NCBI RefSeq assembly: GCF_963678635.1
Contig: NC_087062.1
Coordinates: forward strand, 24,636,177-24,700,176
Reading direction: 5' to 3'
DNA from: Symsagittifera roscoffensis
Taxonomy: Eukaryota; Xenacoelomorpha; Acoela; Convolutidae
Length of the DNA: 64,000 nt
Below the pieces are notes generated by a model. That model made no database searches. It was not told the origin of the DNA and saw nothing but the letters and a program-made list of their open reading frames with translations. Positions 1 to 12,957 of the stretch are shown here, piece by piece. The translations under genes and the position numbers were made by a program. Position 1 is the stretch's first letter. Each line of letters begins with the position of its first letter.

Positions 1-3000
1 GAGTGTGCTAAGCGAAAGTTCTTATCAATTTTCAGTTTTCTCTAACAAATTTCACTAAACACACTGATTTCTTTTTCTGTTAATGTTATTTCCCTTGTCG
101 AACTTGTAGATATTTTTTCAATAAAATCTGTGGGAATAAATTGCTATTCAACTTGCCTTTCAACGTTCTCTTCAACTTCTAGAAATGTTTTGAAGTTGTT
201 CAAACGTATATACCATAATAATTCACTTTACTCCAGCAAGCAGCGCGAAACCCTCTTTTCGCATTGGTGAAAAAGTCTGAAATGAAAAGATGTTAAAATA
301 CTTCCATGTGAACCACTACTGGTAATATCGGCTATTGGTAAGCATCGGAGTCTACGAAATGCAGTTTGGCGGGTTTGAAACGAAGAGTTTTAAGAAGCAA
401 ATACCAATGCTAAGTTGAACGAGTTTACTTTTAAGGATGTGAAGAGGAACTCGGTCGAATGCTTGGAGAACTTGGTCGAATGCTTGGACAAATCGAGGTG
501 CTCAAGTGGAGTTTTAGTTTTTGTCTCGATATCGTGGTAGTTTGGATATCTTAGAAGCTGTGTAACAGAAAACAATTGAATCACACTTCGACGTCGACTA
601 GGTGCTTTTTAGTCCTAATTTGAATACATTTACAATACCTTTTGTTTAAGAGTAAGAATAAAACCAAACAAATTTTATTGGTCATTTACATTTGATTCCT
701 ATTAGAGATCTAAACTCAATCGATAAGTTGAAAGATACCTTCTTCTCATTGTGGTTGCATGTGCTAACTCGGATTGAAATCATTTTTTGATAACTTTTAA
801 TGACTCGTGCACATGTTTTAAGCTACTATTTATGTTCTCTGAAAATTTAAGATTTCGATTTTTCCTAAGTTTTTTTGTTTTTAGTTTCATCATACAAAAT
901 TTACAAATTAAAATCAATTGATTCCAGTTTTTGAATGTTGTTTTTTTCTCTTTCGATTTCGTGGATAGATTTTTATAAGGATCTGTGGGGATGGATCGCT
1001 GTTAATCTTTGTTTTCAGTTTTCTTTTCAGAAATGAATTGAATATGTTTAAATCATAATCATTAGTTTTCGTACAGCAAGCGGTGCGAAACCCCATTTCC
1101 TTTTAATGTAAGTTATGAAATATAGAGATACAAAAAGTACTTCCTTGTGGAACACGACTGGTTTCTTCGGCCTCTGGGATGCTCGGGCGTCTACTTAACA
1201 GGTTTCGTGAACTTTGGCAGATTCGACACGACAAAATTTAGAAAGCAAATGCAAAGGCTAAGATGAGCGAATTCCGTTATATGGATGTGACAAGGAACTT
1301 GGTCGAATGCTTGCAAAAATTGAGGTATTCGAGTGGAATTTTTTGTCTCGATATTGTGGTAGTTTGGAGATCTTAGAAGCTGTGAAATAGAAAACAATTT
1401 AGTCGCAATTCTACGTTGACTAGGCGCTTTTTTATTCCTAGTTTGAAATTTTTTTTTTGCAATACTTCTTGGTTAGGAATAAAAATTAACTAAAGAAATT
1501 TCATTGGCTATCTACATTTGAATCTTAGTAGAATTCTTAACTCAATCGGTCTGTTGAAAAGTACCCTCTCGGATTGAAATCATTCTTTAATGAATTCTTT
1601 AATAATTTTATCGATCTGTTGAAAAGTCATTAACTCGTAGTGAAATCCTTCTTAAATAATTTCTTAATTTTTCGCGCACGGTTTTCAAGCTACTAATCAA
1701 TCTTCTCCGATTGTTTTAGATTTCATTTTTCTTAAACGGAATTTTTCAGTTTTTTACTTTAATAGCTGACAATATTCACAAAAAAAAATATTTCTTTTTA
1801 GCTCAAGTTTTTTTTGATAATTTCTGTGATTGATTCGCGCAATCATTTTAAGCTACTTATCATAAAGTTCAATTTGGGAGTTTGCTAAGGGAAACTTTTG
1901 TCATTTTTCAGTTTTCTCACTGAAAGTTTTTTAAAGAACACACTTTGGTTTCTTTTTCCGTTAATGTTTTTTTTTGCTTGTCGATCTCCTAAATGATTTT
2001 TCAATAGAATCTGTGTGAATGAATCGCTCTTCAACTTGCTTTTCAGTTTTCTGTTCGGTTTTCAGAAATGTTTTGAAGTTGTACAAACGTATATACAATA
2101 ATAATTCACCTTACTCCAGCAAGCAGCGCGAAACCTTCTTTTCGCATTGGTGAAAAAGTCTGAAATGAAAAGAAGTTAAAATACTTCCATGTGAAGCACT
2201 ACTGGTAATATCGGCTATTGGGAAGCATCGGCGTCTACGAAACGCAATTTGGTGGGTTTGAAACGAAGAGTTTTAAGAAACAAATACCAATGCTAAGTTG
2301 AGCGAGTTTCGTTTTAAGGATGTGAAGAGGAACTTGGTCGATTGCTTGGAGAACTTGGTCGAATGCTTGGACAAATCGAGGTGCTCAAGTGGAGTTTTAG
2401 TTTTTGTCTCGATATCGTGGTAGTTTGGATATCTTAGAAGCTGTGTAACAGAAAACAATTGAATCACACTTCTACGTCGACTAGGTGCTTTTTAGTCCTA
2501 ATGTAATTACATTCACATTACCTCTTGCTTAAGAGTAAAAATAAAATCAAACAAATTTTATTGGTCATTTACATCTGATTCCTATTAGAGTTCTAAACCC
2601 AATCGATAAGGTGAAAGATACCTTCTTCTCATCGTGGTTGCATGTGCTAGCGCGGATTGAAATCATTTTTTGATAATTTTTTAATGACTCATGCACATGT
2701 TTTAAGCTACTATTTATGTTCTCTGAAAATTTAAGATTTCGATTTTCCTAAGTTTTTTTGTTTTTAGTTTCATCATACAAAATTTACAAATTAAAATCAA
2801 TTGGTTCCAGTTTTCGAATGTTGTTTTTTTCGATTTCGTGGATAGATTTTTATAAGGATCTGTGGGGATGGATCGCTGTTAATCTTTGTTTTCAGTTTTC
2901 TTTTCAGAAATGAATTGAATACGTTTAAATCATAATCATTAGTTTTCGTACAGAGAGCGGTGCGAAACCCCATTTCCTTTTAATGTAAGTTATGAAATAT

Positions 3001-6000
3001 AGAGATACAAAAAGTACTTCCTTGTGGAACACGACTGGTTTCTTCGGCCTCTGGGATGCTCGGGCGTCTACTTAACAGGTTTCGTGCAATTTGGCAGATT
3101 GGACACGACGAGTTTTAGAAAGCAAATGCAAAGGCTAAAATATCGAATTCCGTTATAAGGATGTTACGAAGAACTTGGTCGAATGCTTGATACTAGTCTC
3201 GATACTATGGTAGTTTGGAGATTTTAGAAGCTGTGAAATAGTAAATAATTTAGTCATAGTTATACGTTGACTAGGTGCTTTTTTATTCCTAGTTTGAAGA
3301 TTTTTACAATACTTCTTGATTAGGAATAAAAATTAACGAAAGAAATTTCATTGACTCTCTACATTTGATTCTTAGTAGTTCTAAACTCTATCGATCTGTT
3401 GAAAAGTACCCTCTCGGATTGAAATCATTCTTTAATGAATTCTTTAATAATTTCTTTAATAAGTTTTATCGATCTCTTAAAAAGTCATTAACTCGTAGTG
3501 AAATCATTCTTAAACAATTCCTTTCTAATTATTTCCGCACATTTTTCAAGCTACTAATCAATCTTCTCTGATTGTTTTAGATTTCATTTTTCATAGACGG
3601 AATTTTTCAGTTTTTTACTTTAATAGCTGACAATATTCACAAAAAAAAATATTTCTTTTTAGCTCAAGTTTTTTTGATAATTTCTGTGATTGATTCGCAC
3701 AATCATTTAAGCTACTTATCATTTTCACTGAAATTTCAATTTGGGAGTTTGCTAAGGGAAACTTTCGTCATTTTTCAGTTTTCTCACTGAAAGTTTTTTA
3801 AAGAACACACTTTGGTTTCTTTTTCCGTTAATTTTTTTTTTGCTTGTCGATCTCCTAAATGATTTTTCAATAAAATCTGTGTGAATGAATCGCTCTTCAA
3901 CTTGCTTTTCAGTTTTCTGTTCGGTTTTCAGAAATGTTTTGAAGTTGTACAAACGTATATACAATAATAATTCACTTTACTCCAGCAAGCAGCGCGAAAC
4001 CCTCTTTTCGCATTGGTGAAAAAGTCTGAAATGAAAAGAAGTTAAAATACTTCCATGTGAAGCACTACTGGTAATATCGGCTATGGGGAAGCATCGGCGT
4101 CTACGAAATGCAATTTGGCGGGTTTGAAACGAAGAGTTTTAAGAAGCAAATACCAATGCTAAGTTGAGCGAGTTTCGTTTTAAGGATGTGAAGAGGAACT
4201 TGGTCGATTGCTTGGAGAACTTGGTCGAATGCTTGGACAAATCGAGGTGCTCAAGTGGAGTTTTAGTTTTTGTCTCGATATCGTGGTAGTTTGGATATCT
4301 TAGAAGCTGTGTAACAGAAAACAATTGAATCACACTTCTACGTCGACTAGGTGCTTTTTAGTCCTAATGTAATTACATTCACAATACCTCTTGCTTAAGA
4401 GTAAAAATAAAATCAAACAATTTTTATTGGTCATTTACATCTGATTCCTATTAGAGTTCTAAACCCAATCGATAAGGTGAAAGATACCTTCTTCTCATCG
4501 TGGTTGCATGTGCTAGCGCGGATTGAAATCATTTTTTGATAATTTTTTAATGACTCATGCACATGTTTTAAGCTACTATTTATGTTCTCTGAAAATTTAA
4601 GATTTCGATTTTCCTAAGTTTTTTTGTTTTTAGTTTCATCATACAAAATTTACAAATTAAAATCAATTGGTTCCAGTTTTCGAATGTTGTTTTTTTCTCT
4701 TTCGATTTCGTGGATAGATTTTTATAAGGATCTGTGGGGATGGATCGCTGTTAATCTTTATTTTCTTTTCAGAAATGAATTGAATATGTTTAAATCATAA
4801 TCATTAGTTTTCGTACAGCAAGCGGTGCGAAACCCCAGTTCCTTTTTGTGTAAGTTATGAAATATAGAGAAGAAAAAAGTACTTCCTTGTGAAACACGAC
4901 TGGTTTCTTCGGCCTCTGGGATGCTCGGGCGTCTACTTAACAGGTTTCGTGCAATTTGGCAGATTGGACACGACGAGTTTTAGAAAGCAAATGCAAAGGC
5001 TAAGATGAGCGAATTCCGTTATAAGGATGTTACGAAGAACTTGGTCGAATGCTTGCAAAATCGAGGCATTCAAGTGGAAGTTTTTTGTCTCGATATTATG
5101 GTAGTTTGGAGATCTTAGGAGCTGTGAAATAGTAAATAATTTAGTCATAGTTCTACGTTGACTAGGTGCTTTTTTATTCCTAGTTTGAAGATTTTTACAA
5201 TACTTCTTGATTAGGAATAAAAAATAACGAAAGAAATTTCATTGACTCTCTACAGTTGATTCTTAGTAGAGTTCTTAACTCTATCGATCTGTTGAAAAGT
5301 ACCCTCTCGGATTGAAATCATTCTTTAATGAATTCTTTAATAATTTCTTTAATAATTTTTATCGATCTGTTAAAAAGTCATTAACTCGTAGTGAAATCAT
5401 TCCTAAATAATTTCTTTTAATTATTCGCGCACGTTTATCAAGCTACTAATCAATATTCTCCGATTGTTTTAGATTTCGCTTTTATTAAACGGAATATTCC
5501 AGTTTTTTGCTTTAATAGCTGACAATATTCACAAAAAAAATGTTTCTTATTAGCTCAAGTTTTTGATAACGTATATACCATAATAATTCACTCCAGCAAG
5601 CAGCGCGAAACCCTCTTTTCGCATTGGTGAAAAAGTCTGAAATGAAAAGAAGTTAAAATACTTCCATGTGAAGCACTACTGGTAATATCGGCTATGGGGA
5701 AGCATCGGCGTCTACGAAATGCAATTTGGCGGGTTTGAAACGAAGAGTTTTAAGAAGCAAATACCAATGCTAAGTTGAGCGAGTTTCGTTTTAAGGATGT
5801 GAAGAGGAGCTTGGTCGATTGCTTGGAGAACTTGGTCGAATGCTTGGACAAATCGAGGTGCTCAAGTGGAGTTTTAGTTTTTGTCTCGATATCGTGGTAG
5901 TTTGGATATCTTAGAAGCTGTGTAACAGAAAACAATTGAATCACACTTCTACGTCGACTAGGTGCTTTTTAGTCCTAATGTAATCACATTCACATTACCT

Positions 6001-9000
6001 CTTGCTTAAGAGTAAAAATAAAATCAAACAATTTTTATTGGTCATTTACATCTGATTCCTATTAGAGTTCTAAACCCAATCGATAAGGTGAAAGATACCT
6101 TCTTCTCATCGTGGTTGCATGTGCTAGCGCGGATTGAAATCATTTTTTGATAATTTTTTAATGACTCATGCACATGTTTTAAGCTACTATTTATGTTCTC
6201 TGAAAATTTAAGATTTCGATTTTCCTAAGTTTTTTTGTTTTTAGTTTCATCATACAAAATTTACAAATTAAAATCAATTGGTTCCAGTTTTCGAATGTTG
6301 TTTTTTTCTCTTTCGATTTCGTGGATAGATTTTTATAAGGATCTGTGGGGATGGATCGCTGTTAATCTTTATTTTCATTTTCTTTTCAGAAATGAATTGA
6401 ATATGTTTAAATCATAATCATTAGTTTTCGTACAGCAAGCGGTGCGAAACCCCAGTTCCTTTTTGTGTAAGTTATGAAATATAGAGAAGAAAAAAGTACT
6501 TCCTTGTGAAACACGACTGGTTTCTTCGGCCTCTGGGATGCTCGGGCGTCTACTTAACAGGTTTCGTGCAATTTGGCAGATTGGACACGACGAGTTTTAG
6601 AAAGCAAATGCAAAGGCTAAGATGAGCGAATTCCGTTATAAGGATGTTACGAAGAACTTGGTCGAATGCTTGCAAAAATCGAGGCATTCAAGTGGAAGTT
6701 TTTTGTCTCGATATTATGGTAGTTTGGAGATCTTAGGAGCTGTGAAATAGTAAATAATTTAGTCATAGTTCTACGTTGACTAGGTGCTTTTTTATTCCTA
6801 GTTTGAAGATTTTTACAATACTTCTTGATTAGGAATAAAAAATAACGAAAGAAATTTCATTGACTCTCTACAGTTGATTCTTAGTAGAGTTCTTAACTCT
6901 ATCGATCTGTTGAAAAGTACCCTCTCGGATTGAAATCATTCTTTAATGAATTCTTTAATAATTTCTTTAATAATTTTTATCGATCTGTTAAAAAGTCATT
7001 AACTCGTAGTGAAATCATTCCTAAATAATTTCTTTTAATTATTCGCGCACGTTTATCAAGCTACTAATCAATATTCTCCGATTGTTTTAGATTTCGCTTT
7101 TATTAAACGGAATATTCCAGTTTTTTGCTTTAATAGCTGACAATATTCACAAAAAAAAATGTTTCTTATTAGCTCAAGTTTTTGATAACGTATATACCAT
7201 AATAATTCACTCCAGCAAGCAGCGCGAAACCCTCTTTTCGCATTGGTGAAAAAGTCTGAAATGAAAAGAAGTTAAAATACTTCCATGTGAAGCACTACTG
7301 GTAATATCGGCTATGGGGAAGCATCGGCGTCTACGAAATGCAATTTGGCGGGTTTGAAACGAAGAGTTTTAAGAAGCAAATACCAATGCTAAGTTGAGCG
7401 AGTTTCGTTTTAAGGATGTGAAGAGGAGCTTGGTCGATTGCTTGGAGAACTTGGTCGAATGCTTGGACAAATCGAGGTGCTCAAGTGGAGTTTTAGTTTT
7501 TGTCTCGATATCGTGGTAGTTTGGATATCTTAGAAGCTGTGTAACAGAAAACAATTGAATCACACTTCTACGTCGACTAGGTGCTTTTTAGTCCTAATGT
7601 AATTACATTCACATTACCTCTTGCTTAAGAGTAAAAATAAAATCAAACAATTTTTATTGGTCATTTACATCTGATTCCTATTAGAGTTCTAAACCCAATC
7701 GATAAGGTGAAAGATACCTTCTTCTCATCGTGGTTGCATGTGCTAGCGCGGATTGAAATCATTTTTTGATAATTTTTTAATGACTCATGCACATGTTTTA
7801 AGCTACTATTTATGTTCTCTGAAAATTTAAGATTTCGATTTTCCTAAGTTTTTTTGTTTTTAGTTTCATCATACAAAATTTACAAATTAAAATCAATTGG
7901 TTCCAGTTTTCGAATGTTGTTTTTTTCTCTTTCGATTTCGTGGATAGATTTTTATAAGGATCTGTGGGGATGGATCGCTGTTAATCTTTATTTTCATTTT
8001 CTTTTCAGAAATGAATTGAATATGTTTAAATCATAATCATTAGTTTTCGTACAGCAAGCGGTGCGAAACCCCAGTTCCTTTTTGTGTAAGTTATGAAATA
8101 TAGAGAAGAAAAAAGTACTTCCTTGTGAAACACGACTGGTTTCTTCGGCCTCTGGGATGCTCGGGCGTCTACTTAACAGGTTTCGTGCAATTTGGCATAT
8201 TGGACACGACGAGTTTTAGAAAGCAAATGCAAAGGCTAAGATGAGCGAATTCCGTTATAAGGATGTTACGAAGAACTTGGTCGAATGCTTGCAAAAATCG
8301 AGGCATTCAAGTGGAAGTTTTTTGTCTCGATATTATGGTAGTTTGGAGATCTTAGGAGCTGTGAAATAGTAAATAATTTAGTCATAGTTCTACGTTGACT
8401 AGGTGCTTTTTTATTCCTAGTTTGAAGATTTTTACAATACTTCTTGATTAGGAATAAAAAATAACGAAAGAAATTTCATTGACTCTCTACAGTTGATTCT
8501 TAGTAGAGTTCTTAACTCTATCGATCTGTTGAAAAGTACCCTCTCGGATTGAAATCATTCTTTAATGAATTCTTTAATAATTTCTTTAATAATTTTTATC
8601 GATCTGTTAAAAAGTCATTAACTCGTAGTGAAATCATTCCTAAATAATTTCTTTTAATTATTCGCGCACGTTTATCAAGCTACTAATCAATATTCTCCGA
8701 TTGTTTTAGATTTCGCTTTTATTAAACGGAATATTCCAGTTTTTTGCTTTAATAGCTGACAATATTCACAAAAAAAATATTTCTTATTAGCTCAAGTTTT
8801 TGATAACGTATATACCATAATAATTCACTCCAGCAAGCAGCGCGAAACCCTCTTTTCGCATTGGTGAAAAAGTCTGAAATGAAAAGAAGTTAAAATACTT
8901 CCATGTGAAGCACTACTGGTAATATCGGCTATTGGGAAGCATCGGCGTCTACGAAATACAATTTGGCGGGTTTGAAACGAAGAGTTTTAAGAAGCAAATA

Positions 9001-10160
9001 CCAATGCTAAGTTGAGCGAGTTTCGTTTTAAGGATGTGAAGAGGAACTTGGTCGATTGCTTGGAGAACTTGGTCGAATGCTTGGACAAATCGAGGTGCTC
9101 AAGTGGAGTTTTAGTTTTTGTCTCGATATCGTGGTAGTTTGGATATCTTAGAAGCTGTGTAACAGAAAACAATTGAATCACACTTCTACGTCGACTAGGT
9201 GCTTTTTAGTCCTAATGTGAATACATTTACAATACCTTTTGTTTAAGAGTAAAAATAAAGCCAAACAAATTTTATTGGTCATTTACATTTGATTCCTATT
9301 AGAGTTCTAAACTCAATCGATAAGTTGAAAGATACCTTCTTCTCATCGCGGCTGCCTGTGCTAACTCGGATTGAAATCATTTTTTGATAAATTTTTAATG
9401 ACTCGTGCACATGTTTCAAGCCACTATTTATCTTCTCTGAAAATTTCAGATTTCGATTCTCCTTAGTTTTTTTTGTTTTTAGTTTCATCATACAAAATTT
9501 ACAAATTGAAATCAATTGATTCCAGTTTTTAAATGATGTTTTTTTCTCTTTTTCGATTTCGTGGATAGATTTTTATAAGGATCTGTTGGGATGGATCGCT
9601 GTTAATCTTTAATTTCAGTTTTCTTTTCAGAAATGATTTGAATATGTTTAAATCATAATCATTCGTTTCCCTACAGCTAGCGGTGCGAAACCACATTTCC
9701 TTTTTGTGTAAGTTATGAAAATAAAAATGCAATTAACTTCCTTGTGAAACACGACTGGTAACATCGGCCTTTGGGATGCTTTGGCGTCCACTAAACAGGT
9801 TTCGTGTAATTTGGCAGATTCGACACGACGAGTTTTAGAAAGCAAATGCAAAGGCTAAGATGAGCAAATTCCGTTATAAGGATGTGGCAAGGAAAGGAAC
9901 TTGGTCGAATGCGTTTAAAAATTGAGGTCTTCAAGTGGAATTTTTTTTGTCTCGATATTGTGGTAGTTTGGAGATCTTAGAAACTGTGAAATAGTAAACA
10001 ATTTAGTCTCAGTTCTTCGTTGACTAGGTGTTTTTTTAGTCCTAATTTGAAAATTTTTACTATACTTCTTGTTTAGGAATAAAAATTACCAAACAAATTT
10101 CATTGGCTATCTACATTTGATTCCTAGTAGTTCTAAACTCTATCGATCTGTTAAAAGTAC
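1..10160. repeat. Tandem array A: higher-order repeat of two diverged monomers
   Basis: A tandem array of a dimeric unit. Each unit has a type-A monomer, marked by GCAAGCAGCGCGAAACC at about 236, 2119, 3985, 5596, 7215 and 8833, and a type-B monomer, marked by GCAAGCGGTGCGAAACC or close variants at about 1076, 2953, 4818, 6435, 8054 and 9676. The monomers are related to each other (for example, both contain TCTCGATAT followed by GTGGTAGTTTGGA). A-to-B spacing is a constant ~835-843 bp. B-to-A spacing is ~1,035 bp in the first two units and ~779 bp in later ones, because ~255 bp present at about 1,830-2,085 is missing at about 5,565. Units starting near 5596, 7215 and 8833 are the most alike, suggesting recent amplification. 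The short minus-strand ORFs shared by the units follow the repeat and look non-coding. No known RNA gene is seen inside. Confidence 0.93.
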
Positions 10161-10480
10161 CCTCTTTTCATGCTGGTAGCACATAAAATAACTTTGAGTG
10201 AAATTCTAGAAAGCAAATGGCAAAGCTAAGATGATCGAGTTTAGTTGTTAGGATTAAACTAGGAACTTGATCGAATGCTTGCAAAAGGTGAGGTATTTAG
10301 ATGGAGTTTAAGTTTGTCTTGATATCGTGGTAAGTTAGTTATTCTTGAAGCTTTGTAACAGTAGACCGTTTTTTCGCAGATTCTCGTTGAGTTGCTGCTC
10401 TTTTAGTCCTCATTTGAGGATAAATACCTTTTATTATGTTAAAGTTTAAAAATATATCCAAACATTTTGTTTTGTTTTTT
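10161..10480. repeat. Degenerate terminal monomer of array A
   Basis: A single diverged monomer that still carries AGAAAGCAAATGGCAAAGC, GATCGAATGCTTGCAAAAG and TTGTCTTGATATCGTGG in the same order as the type-B monomers. Similarity fades by about 10,480, so this is the edge of the array. Diverged edge copies beside homogenised inner copies are typical of satellite arrays. Confidence 0.8.
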
Positions 10481-11197
10481 AGTTAGCAGAGTTGTGAAGT
10501 TCAGTCGATCAATTGAAAAATACCCTCTTTTTCTTATGGTAGTATATGTAAACTCGGCGGTAAAAAGTAACTTACTATGCTCGGGGCCCGCTACTGTACT
10601 TCAAACTGTGAACGCTTTGCGCACGCGAAGCTTTGTTTAATGCTGCGTAGCCGCTTTTTCCGCTTAACATACAGTCGCCAATTTCGAGTTGTAAAAAGAA
10701 AAATAATGTTCTCGACCAACGACTAACTTTGGGTCGACTATTAAGTGTAAAATAAAGTGATTGTTGTTTGTGATGATTTTTTTCAGGGACAAAGGTTGTG
10801 ATGATTTTTTTCAGGGTTTTTTGCGGTTTTTTGATTTATTTTTTATATTAGCACAATTCCTGCGTTAATAAGAAGGCAAAATCCACTATTGAACAGCACA
10901 GTTCTGAAGGTCACAAAAAAGCCGAATGACTTCTAGTTTCAAACATGGAGTTTAATTTTCGTGCTTTCCAGCGGAGTAAAAAAATCCCTACTGATCCAAG
11001 TTATACAGCGATTTCTTTTTTCTATGAAATTCGAGTGTTGAAAAGTGTTTTCATTTATTTATATTATATTTAAATGCGTGTGACACGTATCTTGCCATGT
11101 TTAAGCGTTTTTTGTTACAGTTAAAGGCATAACGTATCTATGCGTTAATCTATCGTGCTTAAGATTTTATTCTTATTTTCGATCTTGAATCTAGTGT
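10481..11197. other. Intergenic, no gene seen
   Basis: AT-rich sequence without a convincing exon. The only structure noticed is a 19 bp direct duplication of TTGTGATGATTTTTTTCAG with copies at about 10,768 and 10,797. Confidence 0.6.
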
Positions 11198-12190
11198 TTG
11201 TTCCACCGAATTAAAAGTAAGCAACATAATAGTGGGATGCTGTTAGAGTTCCGCAGGGGTTGCCATTTAGGAATGCCCAAATCCTTAAGTGTACGAGACA
11301 ACGATTTTTGTGATTTTTTCAAAGTTTTTCAGAAAACAATTTTGCAAAATAATCTTCCAAACTTGAATTTCCCAACCCTGTAGTTGGGTGCTGTCAGATT
11401 ACTCTCAAGGATTGCGAATCTCGCCTCCAAATATGACTGCTCAAATTTTTGTATTTTTCGAGATATGACGTGACTTATGATTTCTTTTTAATCTTTCAGA
11501 AAACTTCAGAAATTCCTAATTTTGTTGTTGGTTACCGTGAAGCTTCTCTCGGGAGTTTCAGGATCCAAATCTTGTGTCCAATTGCGACTGCTAAAATGCT
11601 CTTAGTTTTCAAGTTATGACGTTTTGTGTGATTTTTCAAAAAATTTACAGAAAACTTTATTTTTTTCTTCAAATTTTGAAATTCCCAACCATTTAGTTAG
11701 GGGCCAGATATTTCGAGGGGGTTGAAAAGCTGGTCTCCTCATAATATTGCTCAATTCTTTGTAGTTTTTTAGATGTAACCTTTTTATGGTTTTTCAGTTT
11801 TTTTTTCGAAACTTAAATTTGAGATTTTCTCGAAATTTCAAATTCCTAAACCTGTAGTTGGGTGCTGTGAGAGTACTCTCAGGAGTTGCAACTTTTGCTC
11901 TAAGTGCAACTGCTCAAATGCTTTTAGTTTCCAAGACGTGAACTTTTTGATGACATGTTAAAAGTTTTCAAAGAACTTATTTTAGTATACCTTTTATATA
12001 TACTTTTATATATCTTACTTTTTAAAGATTCAAAAAACTTACATGGTTTTTTCAAAAGTTGAATTAAAACAACTCAGAAAAAATCTTAGCAAAATTTTAA
12101 ATTACGAACCCTGTTATTGGGTGCTGTCAGAGTACACTCAAAGGTTGCAGATCTTTTTTTAATATATGCGGCTTTTTTATGAGTTCTCAA
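11198..12190. repeat. Degenerate ~155 bp tandem repeat
   Basis: About six diverged copies of a motif reading roughly AACCCTGTAGTTGGGTGCTG, then a GAGTACTCTCAGGAGTTGC-like block, then ACTGCTCAAATGCTTTTAG and a T-rich stretch. The recognisable blocks are near 11,239, 11,388, 11,537, 11,702, 11,859 and 12,119, so the spacing is 149-165 bp except for the last, which is larger. The copy near 11,869 contains the perfect palindrome GAGAGTACTCTC. No reading frame persists between copies, so this is an old minisatellite-like array rather than repeated exons. Confidence 0.75.
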
Positions 12191-12957
12191 AAGTTCGAAC
12201 CACCGGAGGTGCGTTACACGCTAGTTTTATCGGTTTCCTTGTATTTTTAAACTTTTCAAACCATCTGCTGGCTATGTATTTCTTTGCTTCAGTTAATAAT
12301 ACCTTTAAACCATGGGTACAAATTTGTTCCATGAATACATTGTGAATACAATAGGATACATTAGATATGCAGGTCTGAGAAAAAACTCCGGCAAGAAGCA
12401 GATTTTTTGCGCCTAATTTCTGAAGTATCTTTGGTCTCTTTGAAGCAGCTTCCAGACTCTCTCAAAATGTTCTTTTTTGCTTCTCATTAGAAGTACAACT
12501 TAGCTTGAATATTAGATCTCAATCAAGTAGTGGTAATTGTTTTTTTTTATGTTTCGTTTTATTAATAAAATGTAATGTTGAGGTGTTTTTTTTCAACTTT
12601 TGGATCATTTGAGCTCACATTTGAGAGATTTGTAGGTATTTGAGCTCACAGATCAAACTATATAGTTCGATGCTTGAACAATATTAAAAGTATAAACTAT
12701 TTTATAAACAGTATAGCAAAAATGGATTTTGCTTTATAATTTGACGATAAACACGAAAATCAGCCCACTCTCTTATTTTTTTCTAATTGAGTAAATGTTT
12801 TGTTTGATTTCTCAAATTATCCCATTGCCAAACTCGGGTATATATGCTTGATCAGTGTTGCTTTTGAGTTTTTTCGGAAGTTAACACTTTTCTATTTCAG
12901 ATTGTTTTTCTTGTACCTTTCATCATTGATACCCAATATAATATAATATAATCACTG
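12191..12957. other. Intergenic, upstream of predicted gene
   Basis: AT-rich. A pyrimidine-rich tract ending in TATTTCAG at about 12,900 could be a splice acceptor for a 5' untranslated exon, or a trans-splice acceptor, for the gene starting at 12,958. A short ATAAT microsatellite lies at about 12,937-12,952. Nothing else is recognised. Confidence 0.5.

Noticed and set aside
390-9181. Repeated 64-codon minus-strand ORF in array A
   Set aside because: It follows the repeat unit, has no domain, and its B-monomer counterparts are broken or changed; the similarity is explained by recent duplication.
1-10480. CRISPR array or bacterial origin
   Set aside because: Repeat units are 0.8-1.9 kb without short repeats and spacers, and the genes in the window are spliced and metazoan.
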